Below, piece after piece: positions 42,847 to 52,240 of a stretch of 64,000 bases of DNA. The stretch lies in the NCBI GenBank assembly GCA_050110875.1, contig CP188828.1, positions 2,933,975-2,997,974 of the forward strand. The letters run 5' to 3'. Within the stretch, counting starts at the first letter, position 1, and the number at the start of each line of letters is the position of its first letter. The translations under genes were made by a program, and so were the position numbers. Source of the DNA: Methyloligella sp050110875 (lineage in GTDB: Bacteria; Pseudomonadota; Alphaproteobacteria; Rhizobiales; Methyloligellaceae). A model generated the notes under the pieces. It ran no database searches. It had not been told where the DNA came from and worked only from the letters and a program-made list of their open reading frames with translations.

Positions 42847-45800
42847 CGTGCAGCCTCCTTTCGCGCCCGTCGCTCCGATGCGGCGCTGCGCGCTTCCGCC
42901 AGCTCGCCATGCACGGCATTCCGCCGGGGCGTCCAGAGCCCGCGCTTCAACAGGTCCTCCAGCCTGTCGATCATCGCGGCCAGCGCCTCCGGATTGGCGT
43001 CGGCGATCGCCGCCCGGGTCTCTCCATCGCCGATCAGCGCCTCGTGCACTTGGTCGAAGAGATGGGTCGGCACGGTCTCCGTGCCCGCGGCGAAAACGTA
43101 GAGCGCATCGACCCCTTGGGCCATCTCCGCCACCCCGCGATGGCCGTGGCCCAGCATTCCGGCGATCCAGCGCGGATTGGTCAGCCGGCCCCGCACGATG
43201 CGCGCGACCTCTTCCGTGACCGTTCGGGTTACCGGCGTCTCCGGCTGGCTCGTATCGAGATGATAGAGGGCAGGGGCCTTGTCCCCGAATTTGGCTGCCG
43301 CCGCGGCGAAGCCGCCCACGAAATCGGCCACCCCGTCCCCGTCCAGCAGGTCGCGTTCCCGGTCGTCTTGCGGATGCACCAGCGCATCCGCATCTGCGAT
43401 ACGCGCGGCGAAATCGTCCTGCGCCGCGATTCCATCGTCATTGGGACCGTAGGCATGGCTGCCTGCGGCGAGATAGGCCTCCGCCAGATCGGTGCGCGAA
43501 CCCCAGTCGGTTTCCAGCGCCATGTCGCTGGTGCCGGCGCCATAGCTGCCCGGCGCGCCGCCGAAGATGCGGGAGAGGCTATCCCCGCGCCGCCGCGCGG
43601 CGGCGAGCGGGTTCCAGTCATCCTCCTCGTCGCGCGCGGCCACCTTCCGCACCGCCATGTCGAACAGAGCGATCTGGGCGGGAAAGATATCCCGAAACAG
43701 GCCGGAGATGCGCAAGGTCGCGTCGATGCGCGGCCGGTCGAGCTTCGCGAGCGGCAGCACCTCGATCCCCGTCACCCGATTGGAGCGCGCGTCCCATTGC
43801 GGCCGCACGCCGAGATAGGCGAGCGCCTGGGCGAGGTCGTCCCCGCCGGTTCTGAGCGAGGCGGAGGCCCACAGGTCCAGCATCAGCGCGCGGGGGTATT
43901 CCCCATGGTCCTGAAGATGCCGCCGGATCACGTCGTCGGCCGCCCGTCCGCCGATGGTGGTGGCGACACGGGTCGGGATGGCGCGTGGATCGATGGTGGT
44001 GAGATTGCGCCCCGTCGGAAGGATATCGAGCCGTCCCCGGGTCGGTGCGCCGGCGGGGCCGGGCGGCACACGGCGCCCGTCGAGCGCGGCCAGCAGCCCA
44101 TCCCGCTCGGTCCTGGCGCTGTCGCCGATCAGCGTCTTGAGCCAGTCCTTGGTCACCGGCGCGCCCGAAGCGGCAAGGCTCGACAACGTCGCCTCGGCGA
44201 GATCGCCTGCGGCCTCGTCCTCCGGCGCTTCGCCGAACACATGCAACCGGTCGCGGATCGCCAGATCCTTGATATCGCAGAGCTGCGCATCGAGTTTGGC
44301 GATGGCCTCCCGCGGTGGGTCTTGCCGGCTCACCCCGCAATCCTCCGCGAGTCCGGTCCGCCAGGCCACGTCCAGAATCTCCGCTTCCAGCAGCGTCATG
44401 CGCCGCCGGTCGACCCCGTCCGCCTCCATATACTCCTCGATCAGCCCTTCCATCTCCGCCATCGGCCCGTGCAGTCCCGCCTCGCTCAAGGGCGGCGTGA
44501 GATGGCCGATGGTGACCGCCGAGATGCGCCGCTTTGCCTGCACCGCCTCACCGGGATTGTTGACGATGAACGGATAGATCACGGGCAGCGGTCCCAGCAC
44601 CGCCTCGGGGAAGCAATCCTTGGACAGCGCGATCGCCTTGCCCGGCAGCCATTCCAGGGTGCCGTGGGTGCCGAGATGAACGAGCGCATCGATCCGCTCC
44701 GCTTCGCGCAAAGCGAGGTAGAGCGCGGCGTAGCCATGGCGCGGCGGACAATCGGGGTCGTGATAGCCTTCCTTGCGGTCGGTTCGCGATCCCCGGTCCG
44801 GCTGCAGCAAGACGGTCAGCTTGTCGGCCCGCAAACAGGGAAAGCGGAATTCGCTATCCGCGAAGCGGGGATCGTCTTCCGGCGCCCCCCAGGCCTCGGC
44901 GATCTCGGCCGCGGCTCGCGGATTCTCGTTCAGCCAGACGCGATAGGCAGGGAGCGGCAACCGCAACGTTTCTTGGGAATTGGGATCGGTCAGCCGGGCA
45001 ATGATGCGTTCCGCAGGCCAATCGCCATCGCCGATATCGTAGCCGGCCTCCCGCAGCAGCCGCGCGATTGTCCTCACGCTGGCCGGCGTGTCGAGCCCGC
45101 AGGCATAGCCGGTGCGGCCGCCCCGGGCCGGATAGTCGGAGATCATCAGCGCGATCCGGCGGTCCGCCGCCGGTGTCGTTCGCAGCTTGGCCCATGCGGC
45201 GGCCAGGGCGCCGACATAATCGATCCGATCTGGGGCCGGCCCATGCATCGTTGCGGAATATTCCAGCGCCGGATCCGCCTCCCGCTCCGTCTTGAAGGAA
45301 ACGGTTCGGGTGAATAGCCGCCCGTCGAGCTCCGGCAGCACCACGTTCATCGCCAGATCGCTCGGCGAAAGCCCGCGTGTGGACTCCGTCCAGGCCTCTT
45401 CCGTGGAGCCCGCCATGGCAACTTGCAGGATGGCTGCGTCCGCGGCATCGAGCACCGTGGTATCGTCCTCCCGCCGGGCGGAGAAGGCGGTGGTGTTGAG
45501 GATCACCGACGGTCTTGTCCGGCCGATAACCGCTTCGACCGTCTCGGCGGCTTTCGGATCCTTCAGGCTGGTGACCGCCAGCGCGAATGGGGTCAGGCCT
45601 TCCCGCTCCAACGTCTCCATTAGCGCCATCACCGGCGCCGCATCGGCGGCCAGCAGATTGGCGCGATAGAACAGGATGAGAGCGGTCGGCCTGGTCGGAT
45701 CGGCCCTTTGAAGCGCAGCGGGATCCAGCATCGCACCGTCGATGTCCATGCCGATGGCGGGTCCCAGCGCCACCGGTTCAGCCACCTCGAGGTCCTGCCC

Positions 45801-46283
45801 CAGCAGGCGCGCCCCCAGCCGCAGCGCATTGCCGAGATTTTCCGGACCGCCTTCCCGGAAATACCGGTCGAAACGCGTCACCGCCTCATCCGGCGCGGTG
45901 CAGAGTTCCGCCAACCGCGGATCGGGCCGGTCGTCCCCCGGCAGGGCGACGAATTGAATGCCCTTCTCCCGGGCGATCTGCGCCACCCGTTCGAAGCCGT
46001 AGCGCCAGTAATCCAGCCCGCCGATCCCGCGGATGATCACCAGCCGGCTCTCCGCGATCACGCGCTCGATATAGAGATCCACCGACATGGGGTGGCGCAG
46101 CCTTTTCAGATTCGCCAGCCGCAAGCCGGGCAGCCGCTCCCGCGCTGCCGTCCACGCCGAGGCGAGGGCCGAGAGATCGCTGTCGGAGAAGGAGAGCACG
46201 ACGATTTCCGCCGGCGTTTGCTCCAGATCGACGGCTGTCTCGACCTCGTCGAGGGTCGCGGTATCTGTGGCGAGCAGATGCAT
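42843..46283 (-). CDS. cobN: Cobaltochelatase large subunit CobN
   Basis: A 1146-residue subunit that inserts cobalt into hydrogenobyrinic acid a,c-diamide together with CobS and CobT. CobN/magnesium-chelatase H features are clear, such as HYPDCPPRHGYAALYLAL-like YHDPDCPPRHGYAA and VHLGTHGTLEWLPGKAIAL. It is shorter than many CobN proteins of about 1250 residues, but no frame break is visible. The partners CobS and CobT are not in this window. It starts 10 bp after cobW and overlaps cobG. Confidence 0.95.
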   Translation of the reverse strand: MHLLATDTATLDEVETAVDLEQTPAEIVVLSFSDSDLSALASAWTAARERLPGLRLANLKRLRHPMSVDLYIERVIAESRLVIIRGIGGLDYWRYGFERVAQIAREKGIQFVALPGDDRPDPRLAELCTAPDEAVTRFDRYFREGGPENLGNALRLGARLLGQDLEVAEPVALGPAIGMDIDGAMLDPAALQRADPTRPTALILFYRANLLAADAAPVMALMETLEREGLTPFALAVTSLKDPKAAETVEAVIGRTRPSVILNTTAFSARREDDTTVLDAADAAILQVAMAGSTEEAWTESTRGLSPSDLAMNVVLPELDGRLFTRTVSFKTEREADPALEYSATMHGPAPDRIDYVGALAAAWAKLRTTPAADRRIALMISDYPARGGRTGYACGLDTPASVRTIARLLREAGYDIGDGDWPAERIIARLTDPNSQETLRLPLPAYRVWLNENPRAAAEIAEAWGAPEDDPRFADSEFRFPCLRADKLTVLLQPDRGSRTDRKEGYHDPDCPPRHGYAALYLALREAERIDALVHLGTHGTLEWLPGKAIALSKDCFPEAVLGPLPVIYPFIVNNPGEAVQAKRRISAVTIGHLTPPLSEAGLHGPMAEMEGLIEEYMEADGVDRRRMTLLEAEILDVAWRTGLAEDCGVSRQDPPREAIAKLDAQLCDIKDLAIRDRLHVFGEAPEDEAAGDLAEATLSSLAASGAPVTKDWLKTLIGDSARTERDGLLAALDGRRVPPGPAGAPTRGRLDILPTGRNLTTIDPRAIPTRVATTIGGRAADDVIRRHLQDHGEYPRALMLDLWASASLRTGGDDLAQALAYLGVRPQWDARSNRVTGIEVLPLAKLDRPRIDATLRISGLFRDIFPAQIALFDMAVRKVAARDEEDDWNPLAAARRRGDSLSRIFGGAPGSYGAGTSDMALETDWGSRTDLAEAYLAAGSHAYGPNDDGIAAQDDFAARIADADALVHPQDDRERDLLDGDGVADFVGGFAAAAAKFGDKAPALYHLDTSQPETPVTRTVTEEVARIVRGRLTNPRWIAGMLGHGHRGVAEMAQGVDALYVFAAGTETVPTHLFDQVHEALIGDGETRAAIADANPEALAAMIDRLEDLLKRGLWTPRRNAVHGELAEARSAASERRARKEAAR

Positions 46284-46293
46284 ACGCTGAAGC

Positions 46294-47331
46294 TTACTCC
46301 CCTGCGATGGAGCGTGCGATGGCCGCCTGATCCAGCCCCTTCTGGCCGATCACGACGAGGCGCCCTTGGCGCGTCTCGTCCGCCCGCCACGGCCGGTCGA
46401 ATTGCTGCTGAATGCGCGCGCCCACGCCCTGCACCAGAAGCCGCATGGGCTTGCCTTCGATGTCGAGAAAGCCTTTGACGCGCAGAATGTCGTGATCGCC
46501 GGTGGCGGCCTCGATGCGGGCGATCATCTCGTCGGCGGTGGAGACTTGCGGCAGGTCGAGCACGAAGGTCTCGAAATCGTCGTGGTCGTGCGCCTCTTCG
46601 CTGTCGTGATGAGAGGGGCGCGCGGCGAGATCCGTTTCCGCCGCCGCGCCGAGCCCGAGCAGCACGCCGGCCACGAGTCTCGCGCCTTCCGTCGCGACGA
46701 TCTTCACCGCCCGCGGCACGGTCTGCTTGATCTCCTCCGCGACCCGCTTGCGCGCGTCCTCATCCATCAGATCGGTCTTGTTGAGCACGATCAGATCGGC
46801 ACAGAGAAGCTGGTCCTCGTACACCTCCTCCAGCGGGTTCTCGTGATCGATGGAGCTGTCTTCGCTGCGCTGAGCGGCAAGCGCTTCCGTATCGTCGGCA
46901 AAGCGGCCCGCCGCCACGGCCGGCCCGTCCACCACGGCGATCACCCCGTCCACCGTCACTCGCGAGGCGACCGCCGGCCAGTTGAAGGCCTGCACCAGCG
47001 GTTTCGGCAGGGCCAGGCCGGAGGTCTCGATGACGATATGCTCCGGCGGCTCCGCCATGCCGAGCAGTCCTTCCAGCGCCGGCACGAAATCGTCCGCCAC
47101 CGTGCAGCAGATGCAGCCGTTGGAGAGCTCCACGATGTTGTCGCCGGAGCAGCCTTCGATGCCGCAGCCCTCCAGGATGTCCCGGTCGATGCCCACATCG
47201 CCGAACTCGTTGATCAGCACCGCAACCCGGCGCTTGCCCGCCGTCTCCAGCACGTGGCGGAGCAGGGTGGTTTTGCCGGCGCCCAGAAAGCCGGTGACGA
47301 TGCTGCAAGGAATCTTGGCGATGTCGGACAT
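46294..47331 (-). CDS. cobW: CobW-family GTPase metal chaperone
   Basis: A 345-residue G3E GTPase with the P-loop GFLGAGKTT (about 14-22), the CxCC metal site in NGCICCTV (about 70-77), the NKTDL guanine-recognition motif, and a histidine-rich loop near residue 245 (HHDSEEAHDHDD). CobW proteins supply metal, in this context cobalt to CobN next door. It probably belongs to the operon controlled by the upstream cobalamin riboswitch, 58 bp after cbtA. Confidence 0.95.
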   Translation of the reverse strand: MSDIAKIPCSIVTGFLGAGKTTLLRHVLETAGKRRVAVLINEFGDVGIDRDILEGCGIEGCSGDNIVELSNGCICCTVADDFVPALEGLLGMAEPPEHIVIETSGLALPKPLVQAFNWPAVASRVTVDGVIAVVDGPAVAAGRFADDTEALAAQRSEDSSIDHENPLEEVYEDQLLCADLIVLNKTDLMDEDARKRVAEEIKQTVPRAVKIVATEGARLVAGVLLGLGAAAETDLAARPSHHDSEEAHDHDDFETFVLDLPQVSTADEMIARIEAATGDHDILRVKGFLDIEGKPMRLLVQGVGARIQQQFDRPWRADETRQGRLVVIGQKGLDQAAIARSIAGE

Positions 47332-47389
47332 GGAAACTCCTGCAAAAGGGAATGTCGAAGGCCGGGCTGTGGAAGGCCCGGCCGAAGCG

Positions 47390-48121
47390 TTATTTCGGCG
47401 CCAGTCTCGGCCACCAGAAGCCGGCGAAGAATCCGGTCAGCCCCCAAAGCGCGGCGTGCACCGCCAGCGACAGGCTGGCGAATTCGGCGGCGAGATGCGC
47501 CGGCACGGCGCTTTCCGCAAGCCCTTCCGGATGCGGCGCGCCCCAGACATGCGGGGCAACGAGGATAAGAAGGCCGAGCGCCTTCGCCCAGCCGTGCTCC
47601 GACCGCAAGATCAGCCACAGGGCAACGGCGGTACAGACGGCGGTGGCGATCCACCAGGCTTGTCTGCCGGCCAGCTCGGCTGCCGGCATGCCTGGCAGCT
47701 CGGGCGGCAGCCCCGCGGCCGGGGCCAGCCCGGTGACCGCGAAGCCGGCCGCCGCCCAGCCGATCGCAGCGGTCTCCGTGATCCGGTCGCCGGCGAGCAG
47801 CATGCCCGCGAGCAGGACGAAGGCGAGACCGATGGCCGTGCCGATGGTGGCGATGCCGGTAAAGACCGTCCGCTCCAGCCCATCCGCCGGCATCCAGGTC
47901 TCGGCGCCGTCCTCGGCGTGAACCGCGATCAGCCCGGCATCGTTCGATGCGGTTTCGAAAAGGGCATTGCGGAACAGCGCGGCATGGTCGTGGCTATGCC
48001 CGCCCTCGAAGCTTTCCGCCTCGACGATGAGCGGCGTGGTGGTGAAGACCTGCAGAATGGCGACCGCAAGCCCGGCCATGAGGCCGGCCAGCAGACCCGC
48101 CGCAAGAACGCGCGAAATCAT
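47390..48121 (-). CDS. cbtA: Cobalt transporter subunit CbtA
   Basis: A 243-residue inner-membrane protein with about five to six helices. It has the CbtA features VLAAGLLAGLMAGL, a histidine-containing loop FEGGHSHDHAALF and LVAPHVWGAPHPEG. CbtA and CbtB form a small cobalt uptake system regulated by cobalamin. It follows cbtB by nine bases. It lies between the riboswitch and cobW, consistent with feeding cobalt to the chelatase. Confidence 0.93.
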   Translation of the reverse strand: MISRVLAAGLLAGLMAGLAVAILQVFTTTPLIVEAESFEGGHSHDHAALFRNALFETASNDAGLIAVHAEDGAETWMPADGLERTVFTGIATIGTAIGLAFVLLAGMLLAGDRITETAAIGWAAAGFAVTGLAPAAGLPPELPGMPAAELAGRQAWWIATAVCTAVALWLILRSEHGWAKALGLLILVAPHVWGAPHPEGLAESAVPAHLAAEFASLSLAVHAALWGLTGFFAGFWWPRLAPK

Positions 48122-48130
48122 CGGATGCCC

Positions 48131-48316
48131 TTAGTGGCAGGGAAAGCCGAGCGCGTGGCGGGTATCGTGAGCTGCGTTGTGAAGGGCGCTTGGATGCGCA
48201 AACCCGGTCGTGAAAACCAGGCCGAGCCCCAAGGCCAGCGCCACGGCGGCTGCGGTGAGAACGCTTGAGCGCTCCGAGCTGCCGAGAGCGGTCGTCGTAT
48301 CGAGATGCGTATTCAA
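48131..48316 (-). CDS. cbtB: Cobalt transporter subunit CbtB
   Basis: A 61-residue small membrane protein with one helix (about 19-40) and the C-terminal metal motif HDTRHALGFPCH characteristic of CbtB. The start is a TTG at 48316: AGGAGG (48321-48326) lies four bases upstream and no suitable ATG is in frame. The cobalamin riboswitch lies 45 bp upstream of the start codon, so this gene leads the riboswitch-controlled cbtB-cbtA-cobW-cobN-cobG-cobH-cobI-cobJ run. Confidence 0.9.
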   Translation of the reverse strand: MNTHLDTTTALGSSERSSVLTAAAVALALGLGLVFTTGFAHPSALHNAAHDTRHALGFPCH

Positions 48317-48361
48317 ACTGCCTCCTTGGCCACCCCTCCGGGGCCTCATCAGCGTGTGACG

Positions 48362-48524
48362 GACGGCAGGTCTCCTGGCTTTCGGGTCTTCGCTTTCGGC
48401 CACCTTCCCGGTTAACCCAGTGGTATTATGGCCGAAACCTCGCCGATCACAGTTGCGGGGGCAGCTGCGGATTTTGCCCTGAAGGCAGCACCGCATTCCC
48501 TTTCAATCCCTTGCGGGGAACCGT
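48362..48524 (-). promoter_or_regulatory. Cobalamin riboswitch upstream of cbtB
   Basis: On the minus strand: CGGTTCCCCGC, AAAGGGAATGCGGTG, GCTGCCCCCGCAACTGTG, ACCACTGGG, GGGAAGGTGGC, then GCGAAGACCCGAAAGCCAGGAGACC. It is the second of two cobalamin riboswitches in the window and would repress cobalt import and corrin synthesis when B12 is plentiful. The cobU start on the other strand is 37 bp from its 5' edge. Confidence 0.93.
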
Positions 48525-48560
48525 TCTAATCTTGATAAGGGGTCGCTTCTGCCGCCGTCA

Positions 48561-49118
48561 ATGAAATTTGCCTCTATGCCCCATTCTTCCCCACACCGGC
48601 TGACCCTCGTTCTCGGCGGCGCACGCTCAGGCAAGAGCCGGTTTGCGGAAGAATGGCTCGGGCGGGCACCGGCCCCTCGGCTCTATATCGCGACCGCCGA
48701 GGCGCGCGACGCGGAGATGAAGGTGCGAATCGCAGCCCATCGCGATCGGCGCGGGGACGGTTGGCACACCGTTGAGGCGCCTATCGAGCTCGCCCCCGCC
48801 ATCGAAGAGCACGGCACCCAGCCTATGCTCATAGACTGTCTCACCCTCTGGCTCAGCAATATCGTGCTGGCGGAGCGGGATCTCGAGGCCGAGACGGATC
48901 GCCTGCTCGAAGCGCTCGGCAAGGTGCCGGGGCCGGTTGCCGCCGTCTCCAACGAGGTGGGGCTCGGTATTGTGCCGGAGACGCCGCTCGGCCGCCGTTT
49001 CCGCGACGCCCAAGGCATTCTCAATCAGCGCGTCGCCGCAATCGCCGACCACGTTGTGCTAATGACCGCCGGCATCCCCCTGACCGTGAAACCCCAATCG
49101 AGTGGAGGCCAAGAATGA
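48561..49118 (+). CDS. cobU: Adenosylcobinamide kinase / phosphate guanylyltransferase CobU (CobP)
   Basis: A 185-residue bifunctional enzyme that phosphorylates adenosylcobinamide and then transfers GMP. The P-loop GGARSGKSRFAEE is at about 19-31, the RYIATA-like LYIATAEA and IDCLTLWLSN blocks follow, with VSNEVGLGIVPE near the C-terminus. The ATG at 48561 is listed; an ATG at 48576 is also possible. The stop codon overlaps cobO by four bases. Confidence 0.94.
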   Translation: MKFASMPHSSPHRLTLVLGGARSGKSRFAEEWLGRAPAPRLYIATAEARDAEMKVRIAAHRDRRGDGWHTVEAPIELAPAIEEHGTQPMLIDCLTLWLSNIVLAERDLEAETDRLLEALGKVPGPVAAVSNEVGLGIVPETPLGRRFRDAQGILNQRVAAIADHVVLMTAGIPLTVKPQSSGGQE

Positions 49119-49726
49119 GCGAGACGACCTCAGACCAGGAACGCCACAAGCAGAAAATGGCCAATCGCAAGGCGGTCCAGGACGCCGAGGTGGCCGGCAA
49201 GACCATCGAGAAGGGCTTGCTCATCGTGAACACCGGCAAGGGCAAGGGGAAGTCCACCGCCGCTTTCGGTCTTCTCCTTCGGGCGCTCGGCCGGGGCTTG
49301 CGTATCGGCGTCGTCCAGTTCGGCAAGGGCGCTTGGGACACCGGCGAGAAGACGGCGATCGAAGCCTTCGGCGATCGAGTCGTCTGGCATACGCTGGGCG
49401 AGGGGTTCACCTGGGAGACCCAGGACCGCGAGCGCGACGTGGCGGCGGCGAATCGCGCCTGGGACAAGGCCAAGGAGCTCATGGCCGATCCCTCCATCCG
49501 CATGCTGATTCTGGACGAGCTCAACATTTCCCTCCGCTACGGCCATCTCGATCTCGCAGAGGTGATCTCGGATTTGAAAGCCCGGCGCGGCAATCTCCAT
49601 GTCGTGGTCACCGGCCGCAACGCCAAGCCGGAGTTGATCGAGGCGGCGGACCTCGTCACCGAGATGACGCCCGTGAAGCACCATTTCGACGCCGGCGTGA
49701 AAGCCCAGCAAGGTATCGAGTTCTGA
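49115..49726 (+). CDS. cobO: Cob(I)yrinic acid a,c-diamide adenosyltransferase CobO
   Basis: A 203-residue BtuR/CobO enzyme attaching the 5'-deoxyadenosyl group to the cobalt of the corrin. The P-loop NTGKGKGKSTAAFGL is at about 39-53, with TWETQDRERD and ILDELNISLRYGH typical of the family. It starts with an ATGA overlap with cobU and is followed 28 bp later by cobQ. Confidence 0.95.
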   Translation: MSETTSDQERHKQKMANRKAVQDAEVAGKTIEKGLLIVNTGKGKGKSTAAFGLLLRALGRGLRIGVVQFGKGAWDTGEKTAIEAFGDRVVWHTLGEGFTWETQDRERDVAAANRAWDKAKELMADPSIRMLILDELNISLRYGHLDLAEVISDLKARRGNLHVVVTGRNAKPELIEAADLVTEMTPVKHHFDAGVKAQQGIEF

Positions 49727-49754
49727 TGTCAGCCATGATTGCGGACTTGCGCTC

Positions 49755-51230
49755 ATGAAGGCCATCATGTTCCAGGGCACGGGCTCCGATGTCGGCAAGT
49801 CGTTGCTGGTGGCGGGCTTTGCCCGGGCCTTTCGCAGGCGCGGCCTGAAAGTGGCGCCCTTCAAGCCCCAGAACATGTCGAACAACGCGGCCGTCACCGC
49901 CGACGGCGGCGAGATCGGCCGGGCCCAGGCGCTCCAGGCGCGGGCCGCCGGGCTGCCCTTGAGCGTGCACATGAACCCGGTATTGCTGAAGCCTCAGAGC
50001 GATATCGGCGCCCAGGTGGTGGTGCAGGGCAAGGTGATGGGCAACGCCAAGGCGAGCGCCTATCAATCCCTCAAGCCGAAGCTCATGGCCGCCGTGCTGG
50101 ACAGCTTCAGCCGGCTCTCGGCCGATGCCGATCTGGCGATCGTCGAAGGGGCGGGGTCGCCGGCCGAGGTCAATCTCCGGGCCAACGACATCGCCAATAT
50201 GGGCTTCGCCCGGGCCGCCGGCGTTCCCGTCATTCTCATCGGCGATATCGACCGGGGCGGGGTGATCGCCAGCCTCGTCGGCACCAAGGCTGTGCTGGCG
50301 CCGGAAGATGCGGCCCAGATCGCAGGCTTTCTCGTCAACAAGTTCCGCGGCGACCCAACCCTCTTCGCCGACGGCATGACCCGCATCGCAGAGCTCACCG
50401 GCTGGCGTGCCCTCGGCCTCGTCCCTTACTTGCATGAAGCGCAACGTTTGCCGGAGGAGGACGCCCTCGGCGTGAAAGCGCGGCCTGCTGTAGCGAAGAC
50501 CGGCAAGTGCCGCATCGCCGTCCTCGCCTATCCGCGCATCTCCAATTTCGACGATTTCGACCCGCTCGCCCTGGAGCCGGGCGTCGATCTCGTCTATCTC
50601 AATCCGGGCACGCCGATCCCGGGCGATGCCGATCTCGTCATCCTGCCGGGCTCCAAAGCCACCATCGCGGATCTGAAAGCGCTGCGTAAGACCGGTTGGG
50701 ATATCGATCTCGCCGCCCATCTCCGTCGCGGCGGTCAGGTGCTGGGCATTTGCGGCGGCTACCAGATGCTGGGCAGGGAAATCGCCGATCCCGAGGGCAT
50801 CGAAGGCGAGCCGGGCCGTATCGAAGGCCTCGGCCTGCTCGATATCGAGACCGTGCTCACCGGGCAAAAGCTCCTGCAAGACGTCACTGGCGAGGCCTGC
50901 GAGTCGGGCGCACCCTTTATCGGTTACGAGATGCATGTCGGCCGGACCCAGGGGCCGGATTGCACGCGGCCCGTGCTCCGCCTTGCCGGCGGACGGACCG
51001 ACGGCGCCGTCAATGCCGCGGGCACCGTGCGCGGCTGCCACATCCACGGGCTGTTCGCCGATGATGCGCAAAGAAGCGTTTGGCTGGAAAGTCTCGGCGC
51101 AGGCCCTTCCGTCCGTAGCCACGATGCGGAGATCGAAAGCGCCCTCGATGCTCTGGCCGATCATCTCGAGCGGCATGTCGACTGCGCTGCGCTGCTCGAT
51201 CTGGCCCGTGCGCCCCGCCTCAAAGGCTGA
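49755..51230 (+). CDS. cobQ: Cobyric acid synthase CobQ
   Basis: A 491-residue glutamine amidotransferase that amidates the b, d, e and g side chains. The N-terminal ATPase domain has FQGTGSDVGKSLLVAGF and FKPQNMSNNAAVT; the C-terminal domain has the catalytic Cys in LGICGGYQMLG and a late HIHGLF histidine. It converges with cbiB, overlapping by 11 bp. Confidence 0.96.
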   Translation: MKAIMFQGTGSDVGKSLLVAGFARAFRRRGLKVAPFKPQNMSNNAAVTADGGEIGRAQALQARAAGLPLSVHMNPVLLKPQSDIGAQVVVQGKVMGNAKASAYQSLKPKLMAAVLDSFSRLSADADLAIVEGAGSPAEVNLRANDIANMGFARAAGVPVILIGDIDRGGVIASLVGTKAVLAPEDAAQIAGFLVNKFRGDPTLFADGMTRIAELTGWRALGLVPYLHEAQRLPEEDALGVKARPAVAKTGKCRIAVLAYPRISNFDDFDPLALEPGVDLVYLNPGTPIPGDADLVILPGSKATIADLKALRKTGWDIDLAAHLRRGGQVLGICGGYQMLGREIADPEGIEGEPGRIEGLGLLDIETVLTGQKLLQDVTGEACESGAPFIGYEMHVGRTQGPDCTRPVLRLAGGRTDGAVNAAGTVRGCHIHGLFADDAQRSVWLESLGAGPSVRSHDAEIESALDALADHLERHVDCAALLDLARAPRLKG

Positions 51231-52194
51231 AGACGAGCAGCGCCAGCAACGCCACGGTGCCGGCCTGAAGCAGAGCGGCGATCCGAAACAGTCTCAGCGC
51301 CCGCCGGATATCGGCCGCCTTGGCCTCTACCCGCCCGTCGCCCATCCAGTGATCGTCGATCCTCGTCCCGCCATAGATGCGCGGACCGGCCAGCTTCAGC
51401 CCCAGCGCCCCGGCCATGGCCGCTTCCGGCCAGCCCGCATTGGGCGAGCGGTGTTGGCGCGCGTCCCGCCCCACGGCCTTCAGCGCGGCGGATGCATTCC
51501 CGCCCGGGAGCAGGGCGGCGGCTCCCGCCAGCGATAGGGCCGAAATCCGAGAGGCCGGCAGGTTCGCCAGATCGTCGAGTTTCGCCGATGCCCAGCCGAA
51601 CGCTTCGTAGCGGTCGTTGCGATGACCGATCATGCTGTCGGCCGTGTTGATGGTCTTGTAGAGCGCCGCCCCCGGCAGCCCTCCGATCACCATCCAGACG
51701 GTCGGTGCCGTCACCCCGTCGGAGAAATTCTCCGCCAGGCTCTCGATGGCCGCGCGCGCGATGGCCGCCTCGTCGAGGGCGTGCGGGTCGCGCCCGACGA
51801 TCCGCGAGATCGCCTCCCGCGCCGCTTCGAGCGATCCGCTTTCCAAAGCGGCAGCCACGGCGGCCACGTGATCGTCCAGGCTGTTTTGCGCGATCAAGCT
51901 ACTGGCGAAAAGGGCCAGCACCGCGATCGCCACCGGAAAGGGCAGCAGCCAATAGACCGCGGAGACCAGCGCAAGGCTTACCCCCAAGGTCACGCCGAGG
52001 CAGAGGACGAGCGTCGTGATTCCCTTACGTCGCCGGGCCTGCGGAGATTGCTCCGGCCCGTTCCAGCGCCGCTCGCACCATGTTATGAGCCGGCCGATCC
52101 AGCTCACCGGATGGCCGATGCGAGCGAACAGCCAGCTCGGATAGCCGAGGCCGGCATCGAAGGCGATGGCGATCAGGGTGAGGGGAGCGAACAT
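51220..52194 (-). CDS. cbiB: Adenosylcobinamide-phosphate synthase CbiB (alphaproteobacterial CobD)
   Basis: A 324-residue inner-membrane enzyme joining adenosylcobyric acid to the aminopropanol arm. About four to five helices are predicted, with family motifs GYPSWLFARIGHPVSWIGRLI near the start (shown in part), LAENFSDGVTAP and the YKTINTADSMIGHRNDRY region. The ATG at 52194 lies 46 bp from the divergent cobD start. Confidence 0.94.
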   Translation of the reverse strand: MFAPLTLIAIAFDAGLGYPSWLFARIGHPVSWIGRLITWCERRWNGPEQSPQARRRKGITTLVLCLGVTLGVSLALVSAVYWLLPFPVAIAVLALFASSLIAQNSLDDHVAAVAAALESGSLEAAREAISRIVGRDPHALDEAAIARAAIESLAENFSDGVTAPTVWMVIGGLPGAALYKTINTADSMIGHRNDRYEAFGWASAKLDDLANLPASRISALSLAGAAALLPGGNASAALKAVGRDARQHRSPNAGWPEAAMAGALGLKLAGPRIYGGTRIDDHWMGDGRVEAKAADIRRALRLFRIAALLQAGTVALLALLVFSL

Positions 52195-52240
52195 GGGCGA
52201 TGGGCCTGATGAGACGATCCTAAGTCGTACAGGAGGTAGC

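Noticed and set aside
42909..45317. An 802-residue open frame opposite cobN
   Set aside because: It is a shadow of cobN in a GC-rich sequence. The translation is rich in Arg, Gly and Ala with no domain, while the cobN frame has all family motifs.
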